Below, piece by piece: positions 20,900-26,589 of a DNA stretch of 26,589 nucleotides (positions within the stretch are counted from its first letter, which is position 1; each line of letters begins with the position of its first letter). Source of the stretch: Cerioporus squamosus (lineage: Eukaryota; Basidiomycota; Agaricomycetes; Polyporales; Polyporaceae). The translations under genes were made by a program, and so were the position numbers. The notes under the pieces are model-generated. The model was not told the origin of the DNA. It made no database searches and was given only the letters and a program-made list of their open reading frames with translations. The stretch lies in the NCBI GenBank assembly GCA_022592435.1, contig JABYQS010000374.1:1-26589 (forward strand), read 5' to 3'.

Positions 20900-21948
20900 G
20901 TTGTACGCGGATGTCTGTCCGACCAAAGAGTCAGGTGGTGTATTCTCTCAGACGTGAAGGCCGGATTCTGGGGTTGGAGGCTTGGGAAGGCAAAAACAGC
21001 CGATAATCGCAGATGGTAGTACGACGAGAACCCGCGTGCTGCAGCCGAGGACGTGCGAGATGCGTGGATATGGGGGTTGCGCTGAGAAAGGACGCGAGGT
21101 GTGGGACGGCGGGTGAGTGCTATGCCCGCCAAGCTCCGCAGCGCAGACCGCGGACACCAAGAGGAGCAGCGTCGAATAGGCCAAGCCTTGGTATGCGTTT
21201 CGATGGCTGTTGGTTTGCCTTACGCGAGCGACGAAGCGGGAAGCGGTTGCAGGCGGTTGCACGACGAACAGCGAGTGGGCTCGTCGACTTCCCGAGTCGT
21301 CTCACCGCGGGCTTGTCCGAAGTGCGGGCGCCAATGCTTATTATCTAAGAGAGACTCGCAGCCAATCAGCGCAGCGCTGCATGTGCGATCGGGCCTGCTC
21401 ATCTCGTACCATCTGCCTCTCAGATAAGGCGAGCTCTGCCTGAACAGCACAAGAGACGTACAAGATTTGCATCCAACGAGGTTCATAGGGCGAAACAGAC
21501 ACAGATCGTCGGTCTGAATGCTCGAACGACAAGGCCGGAGGGAGAGAGACCGGAATGAGGAGATCGGCCGACTGAGATGAGACGAGCAGCCGGAGTAAGC
21601 GGATTATCGCGGCGGGACGAACGTGCGAAGCGCTGAGCGCCAAGGGCTTATATGAAGTGTGGCTGAGAATGACTCTTGCGCCGCTGCACACTTTTTGCTC
21701 TCGAGCCTCCGTTCACGTTTGTCCGCTGCACTGCTCATCGCCCCCGTCCACCACGACCCAGCATCCCTCCAGAAGCGAACAGGCCTTTCCCATCTTTGTC
21801 ATAACTTATCCTTATCCCACCCACCCTTCTGCCGCCGTCCTATAAAGACTCGGCTCACTCAGCCTCGCTGCTCGCAAACCACCCGCCACCAACCACCTCC
21901 ACATCTCTTCCAGCAACCATCATACCCTCTTCGCACCCACCCATCCCA
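20900..21948. promoter_or_regulatory. Divergent intergenic region upstream of AACS and a small gene
   Basis: Both neighbours start at its edges and point away from it. On the right, TATAAA at 21841-21846 lies about 108 nt before the ATG at 21949, followed by a C/T-rich leader. CCAAT occurs at 21362-21366. Nothing clear was seen close to the AACS start. No coding exon pattern in between. Confidence 0.55.
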
Positions 21949-22570
21949 ATGGATCGCTTCCTCGCCCCCCAGAGCCCCGAGGCATTGGCCCACACCCATC
22001 TCACGTACGTCTCTTCCGCGCTCCAGCGCGTCTGTGGCGTTCCTGCTGCCGTACTGACCTTCTCCCTCCCCATTAGTGAGAACTATTTCACATGGGACCA
22101 AGACCACCCATCCCTTGACGAGACCTTGACGTCCGGTTGTGCCACATATGAGGCGTTCAAGAGATATCTGAACGGGGCGGACCTCTATCTCGTTCCACGG
22201 ACGCGCGCGGAGCTGGAGAGCGTTTTGTGAGTATATGCGTAGTGGTCTTTGTCCCGTGCAGTCACTGACCGCGTCATAGGCGGAGATATGCGTATGACGC
22301 GATCCACAACACCATTGCCAAGTCGCGTTCCCAGCTCGAGCGGGGTGGCTACAGCAGGGTGAGTATCTCGTTGTACTCCCGGACAGTAGCGTTTGCACGG
22401 GCTCACCAACATCTCATCAGATGTGCCACCTCGTCGAAGCATCAATCACCAAGGTGTTGAACGAGAACGACAACGCCGCAACTCTGCTCGACCTCCACCG
22501 CACACACCACGAGTCGCGGTCGAATGACTTGCGGTCGTCGACGGCGGCGCGTTCGATCAGAATCAAGTAA
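21949..22570 (+). CDS. Small protein of unknown function, 144 residues
   Basis: Not recognised. Four exons, 21949-22004, 22077-22226, 22280-22358 and 22421-22570, join in consistent phase and end in TAA. The protein begins MDRFLAPQSPEALAHTHL, continues ENYFTWDQDHPSLDE, then a helical part LRRYAYDAIHNTIAKSRSQL, and ends with a charged segment that finishes RSIRIK. There is no signal peptide, no membrane helix and one plausible amphipathic helix pair. The clear TATA box, C/T-rich leader and clean splice sites argue for a real gene. It may be a soluble helical protein; no function is proposed. Confidence 0.72.
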
Positions 22571-23075
22571 GAGGAACTCTCGCTGGTTTCTCCGTGATCG
22601 TCGCTGTCGTCCGTCCGTCTGTCTGTCCGCTGTCCCATGCATCTGTACCACTACCTGCACTGTCGAGCCGCACCAGAGTAAAGTATTCTCCGTCGAGCTA
22701 TGTAATCCATACCTGTACCTATACCGTCGTACTGTCTGTGAATGTTATCGTTGACTTCTGCCAACGCTGAGTGAGCGCGACTGACGTGATCTGCCGCAGG
22801 CTAACGCGCGCACCGTGGTTGGACTCCGACGCGTCTGAGCGCCACGTGGTCGCGTCTTCGAAGATCCATGACGATGCTCGGGACACACCGAGGAGGCGCC
22901 GAAGACGGGAGCAGGGCTGAGTGCGACTCGAGCAGAACCACGAACGTGCGCGGCTGTCAGACGCCTCTTCGCCTTCCATCTATCGCCTCCTGCCATGTCT
23001 CTCTGCAACTAGACGTAGCTTAACAGGCCCCTCACCCTCTAGAGCTTGGGATAATCTCTCTTTCGTCTCGCCGCT
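22571..23075. other. Intergenic region between two plus-strand genes
   Basis: About 500 nt holding the 3' end of the small gene and the promoter of the endopolyphosphatase gene. No TATA box or coding text recognised. Confidence 0.4.
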
Positions 23076-25727
23076 ATGCTACAGCTCAGGATCCTACCGC
23101 TTGTCTTGCTCAGTCTGGTCTGCAGGGCTCTGGGTATACCCGCACAAGCCCCGCTGGAAATACCGCAGGGAGACATCGATGCCCTTACGAGTAGGTGGCG
23201 CGATCGACGCTGGTCGTGTGCTGGTGTCGTCTGACTGTGGTCCGCACGCATGCGGGGTCGTAGAACCTCGACGGAAACTTCAAGGGCGTTTCCTTCATAT
23301 CACAGACATGCACCCCGACCCACACTATCGCGTTGGATCGTCGGAGAAGAAAGCATGTCACCGGGGCAAGCCCAAGGAGGGCAAGGCGGCCGCTGGTTTC
23401 TATGGACTCTCGTACAGGTGTGTGTCAAGTGCGTCCGTTTGGGAAAAGTTGGAAGAGACGTGTTCATGCCGCCCTAGCGACTGCGACTCCCCCTACACGT
23501 TGACAAATTATACCTTTGAATATCTGGAGCGAGAATGGGTGGACGACATAGACTTCGTGATATGTAATCGTCCCGTTCGCTCGTATGGCGGTGCTTCGAT
23601 GCTCATCCGTCGCACGTTGCGTAGGGACTGGCGATAGTGCGAGGTATGGCAGCCTTAGCCTCAATAGTCTGGCGGGACCGATGGACAGGACAGTTTGTCA
23701 GGCATGACAACGACCGCAAACGACCGCGGACGACGTCGGAGATATATGCGCTCAACCGAGCCATGGCGAAGCGGATGGAAGAAGTCTTCGTACGCAGGGG
23801 CATTCCCGTGGTGCCAAGCATTGGTGCGTCTGCCTTCCGCACAGAAGTTCGCTCCATTTTGCGCTGAATGCATTACGCCGCCGACTCCCACAGGCAACAA
23901 TGATGTCTGGCGTAGGTCGCATTCCGGTCCTGCGTGGCTGACCAGTGCTGACCGTGATCTACTGCCTCTATAGCTCATGTAAGTTCAATATCTCTCTGAA
24001 GAAGGGAATGCTGAGTTTGAGTTCTGCGCTAGAACATCATGATGCCAGGTGAGTGAGACACTGGTACGGGGTGTTTGCGAACCTTCGTACCCATACTAAA
24101 CGCTCATGTACCAGGTCCCAACAGCATTACATCCGAGTTCTCTTCGTACGTGCCGCTCGGCTCGCTTGCTACTGAACTGTCTTCTCAACGCCATACTAGC
24201 ATATGGCGGTCCTTCGTGCCATTTCCCGCATATCAGGTGTTCCAGCGTGGAGGCTATTTCTCGGTGGAGGTTATCCCGAACTCTGTGGCTGTCATCAGCC
24301 TGAACACCATGTACTTCTACGATTCAAACACAGGTGCGATTTCCCCACACTCCTATGTCATGCACTGTATTTTGACTAATTGCCATGGCAACTGACCAGC
24401 TGTGGGAGGCTGTGAGCTCTCAGATCCTCAAGACCCCGGGAACCTTGAACTCGACTGGCTGGAAGTGCAGTTGCGTTTGTTCCGGGACAGGAAGATGCAG
24501 GTCCGGGATCGGAACAACGTCCGATTGGCTGAATCATAATTGACTGCATCCGTAGGTCTGGCTGTCGGGACATGTTCCTCCATCGTCGCGAAACTACTTC
24601 CCGGAATGCGTTAGTCTTTCTCTCTTGACGATTCTTGGGATGACGACAATGTCACTGACGTTCGAACAGCACGTTCGATATGTAGAACTCTCCCTCCGGT
24701 ACCAGGATACAATTCTAGGGCACGTCTACGGTGTGAGTTTTGCACGCCTCTTGCTCCGACATGCACTCATTTGGCCACCGGTGCCGAACGCAGCATATGA
24801 ACATGGACCACGTAAGTGCGACGGGGCTGCTTCTCGAGCATCCTCCATTAACAATTCCATTCAGTTCTTCCTTCTGGACGCCCAGGCACTCTCGCGGCGT
24901 CACAACGCCTCGCTGACATCCGGCAACGAGGCTACCGTACTCAAGCACAACAAGAAGGAGCTGTACAGACTCTTGCTCCAGGAATTCGCGGACGTCCCGA
25001 AGGCTGAGAACCTTGACCATGACAACTACGGAGTCGTCAACGTCGCGCCTTCGCTCGTCCCGACCTACCTGCCTTCCTTCCGAATCTTTGTGTACAACAC
25101 AACGGGAGAACTCTACGAGCCTGGGCATCTCGGCATGGATAAGCAACCAGGGCCTGCGAACCGTTCAATGAGAGACGTCGTAGGACCACTCTGTGCGGAT
25201 CCAGAGTACCAGAACACCTGGCGCTGTCAGCTTACGCAGCCGTGGCATTCAATCCGAAGTCGCCGTCCCGGACGAACGCACTGTGGACACCGCTTGGCTT
25301 CGCGCAGGTGAGGCTGAAGCTCGATCTGCGGCGCATCAGGAACGCAGCTGTTGACCGGCGTGTGGTCTGATTCATTGCGTTTGCAGTATTATTTGCCGGG
25401 CTTGGACGGCGCGACGGAGGAGGACAGCCCGAAGTTTAAGCTCGAATATCTGACGTTTCCGGTGCACGCACTGCACCCACCCGCGGCGGAGGAGGCCGAG
25501 AACGCGACTCTCGCCCGCAAATTCGCGTACCCGATTCCGAAGCGGCATCTGCCTCGGTCGCTGCGGAACAGCACGCGGACGAAGTCGAAGAAGTACGCGC
25601 CGTACGAGCTGGCGGACTTGACGATCCCGTCGTGGACGCGGCTGGCCCGGCGGCTGGGGCGGAAGAAGGGGAAGACGCTGCGGCAGCGGTTCAGGAGTTC
25701 ATGTACATGGGGGGCGGGGAGGCGTAG
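23076..25727 (+). CDS. Endopolyphosphatase (PPN1 type), two one-base frameshifts near the 3' end
   Basis: Vacuolar metallophosphoesterase that cuts long polyphosphate chains internally. Sixteen exons: 23076-23190, 23264-23417, 23478-23563, 23625-23643, 23702-23823, 23894-23911, 23974-23978 (5 nt), 24033-24048, 24115-24145, 24200-24333, 24400-24500, 24556-24609, 24670-24732, 24794-24811, 24865-25307, 25387-25727. Residues 1-20 form a signal or anchor helix. Metal-site motifs are all present: HITDMH (D53, H55), WTGDSARHD (D122), GNNDVWPHN (N168), SGHVPP (H273) and GHVYGHMNMDHF (H307). Two one-base gaps disturb the end. At 25251-25252, WHS should pass to NPKSPSRTNALW, which needs one more A. At 25694-25695, RFR should pass to FMYMGGGEA and stop at 25727, which needs one more G. 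With both restored, phases close at 573 residues. Family call is firm; the last 15 residues are inferred. Confidence 0.93.
23974..23978 (+). other. 5-nt micro-exon of the endopolyphosphatase gene
   Basis: CTCAT between TATAG (ends 23973) and GTAAGT (starts 23979). It completes Pro and adds His in GNNDVWPHNIMMPG, which is the expected family text; skipping it breaks the frame. Confidence 0.85.
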
Positions 25728-26266
25728 GAAACATGTTTGTACTCTGGCGCGAGCGATGGCTGGGTGTATGATTATTCTGTTCCTGCGGCGGATCAGAGTG
25801 ATGCTGGCTGTGGGAAGGGCTGCGGTGCGGAGGAGGCCCTGGAGGGCGCCGGACGGGCGCTGGTGGGCCGTGGCCTTGGGCGTGGGGGCGTGTTGCCTTG
25901 ACCACCGACGACGTTGTGCATCCGCTGCTTTCTTGCCATTGAACTTTCCACTCCTTCCGTTGTCCGTCGGGGCCCAACGCGGATTTCTTTTGTATTTACA
26001 TCGCTGGGAGGACTCGGTACTCGGGGGTCTCGCTCGCGTCCACTTCGCTGTGCTGTACCTTGCTCGCCCGGCGGCAGGCCAGAGATAGGATCACCCATCA
26101 TCTACCTCTCTGCCTCTCCGTGTCTTCTCCTTTTACTCTCACCCTCGCTGTCTTAACTTGCTGCTCCTTGATCTCCTCCTTCGTTCACGCACGGCTGGGC
26201 CGCTTCAGGATCTGACATCCGCCACACACAGTCCTTACCCTCCCCAGTATCTATCTACTTATCTGC
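25728..26266. other. Intergenic region between two plus-strand genes
   Basis: Holds the 3' flank of the endopolyphosphatase gene and the promoter and leader of the last gene. A C/T-rich stretch at about 26100-26155 fits a fungal transcription start region. No coding exon pattern. Confidence 0.45.
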
Positions 26267-26589
26267 ATGGCGGCCGTGAACCTTCAGATGATGGCCGCCA
26301 ACGTTCCTTTCGACTTCCTCCCGAATGCACACCTGCACTCGCGTTCCAACTCTGTCTCCTCCTCCTCCTCGCACTCCCCCAACTCTCGCCCTCAGTCTTC
26401 CCAGGGTGGCGGCGTTCTGCGCGCAGCGGCCGTTCTCCCACCCTCCGCCGAAGACCTCTATCGCGCTTCTTTCCATACCACCAGCTCCTTCGACCACGCT
26501 CGCAACACCTCCGACGCCTCCCTCTCCTCCGCCTACTCCCTCGACCTCGCAACCCCGCGGACTTCGCCTCCTAATCACAACATCACCAA
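26267..26589 (+). CDS. Ser-rich protein, N-terminal fragment cut by the window edge
   Basis: An open frame from ATG at 26267 runs without a stop to the last base: 107 complete codons. It begins MAAVNLQMMAANVPFDFLP, followed by a low-complexity part with runs of Ser (SNSVSSSSSHSPNS), Gln/Gly and Ala, and then AEDLYRASFHTTSSFDHAR. There is no signal peptide or helix. Such Ser/Pro-rich N-termini are common in fungal regulators, but no domain is visible yet, so no function is given. The C/T-rich leader before the ATG supports the start. Confidence 0.6.
   Translation, partial: MAAVNLQMMAANVPFDFLPNAHLHSRSNSVSSSSSHSPNSRPQSSQGGGVLRAAAVLPPSAEDLYRASFHTTSSFDHARNTSDASLSSAYSLDLATPRTSPPNHNIT

Noticed and set aside
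18051..20926. Two or more separate AMP-binding enzymes in tandem
   Set aside because: All conserved blocks occur once and in order, and 15 exons join in phase into one acetoacetyl-CoA synthetase.
23660..23725. Apparent loss of the catalytic Asp in the endopolyphosphatase (text read WTGQFVRHD)
   Set aside because: This reads through an intron. A 19-nt exon at 23625-23643 encodes GG ACT GGC GAT AGT GCG AG, giving the intact WTGDSARHD after splicing to 23702.
1..26589. CRISPR arrays, rRNA or tRNA genes, bacterial-type operons or prophage
   Set aside because: None was seen. The intron-rich eukaryotic genes make bacterial features irrelevant, and no tRNA-like cloverleaf was noticed by eye, though small tRNAs could be missed without a covariance search.

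Overview
The window is a piece of nuclear DNA from a filamentous fungus, most probably an Agaricomycete (Basidiomycota), and its style suggests a polypore. The evidence is: GC-rich sequence, genes packed on both strands, many short introns (about 49-80 nt, GT..AG) breaking nearly every gene, very small exons, and families typical of that group (DUF6535 membrane proteins, MARVEL-domain proteins, F-box-like proteins). All gene models below were spliced by hand. For each I checked that exon phases add up and that the joined protein reads through the family's conserved motifs.

Layout. (1) 81-1388 (+): a broken F-box-like gene. (2) 2018-3957 (-): glucose-6-phosphate dehydrogenase, 7 exons. (3) 4306-5152 (+): a short THOC5-family subunit of the THO mRNA-export complex, divergent from G6PD. 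(4) 5644-6579 (-): ubiquitin-conjugating enzyme of the UBE2H/Ubc8 type. (5) 7622-9035 (-): an unidentified multi-pass membrane protein, 5' half uncertain. (6) 9241-10393 (-): a four-helix MARVEL-like protein with a Pro/Tyr/Gly-rich tail. (7) 11249-13935 (-): a DUF6535 protein. (8) 14074-14499: a 426-bp non-autonomous inverted-repeat element (MITE-like). (9) 14771-16388 (-): a MARVEL-type protein with a long RDDS-repeat tail. (10) 17154-20899 (-): acetoacetyl-CoA synthetase, 15 exons, including a 10-nt exon and a 652-nt intron. (11) 21949-22570 (+): a 144-residue protein of unknown function. (12) 23076-25727 (+): endopolyphosphatase (PPN1 type), 16 exons, one only 5 nt long. (13) 26267 to the right edge (+): the start of a Ser-rich protein.

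How the genes relate. The recognised enzymes are housekeeping functions: NADPH supply (G6PD), mRNP assembly/export (THOC5), ubiquitin transfer (UBE2H), acetoacetate activation (AACS) and vacuolar polyphosphate cleavage (PPN1). They form no pathway cluster, as is normal in fungi. The middle of the window (about 7.6-16.4 kb) is the accessory part: four consecutive minus-strand genes for multi-pass membrane proteins, with an inverted-repeat element and a duplicated non-coding block among them. I found no convincing new defence, biosynthetic or mobile system. The most useful observations are the micro-exons, the inserted element, the outsized AACS intron, and a repeated one-base shortfall in short homopolymers. 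Those shortfalls break otherwise well-conserved genes and look more like base-calling errors than real mutations.
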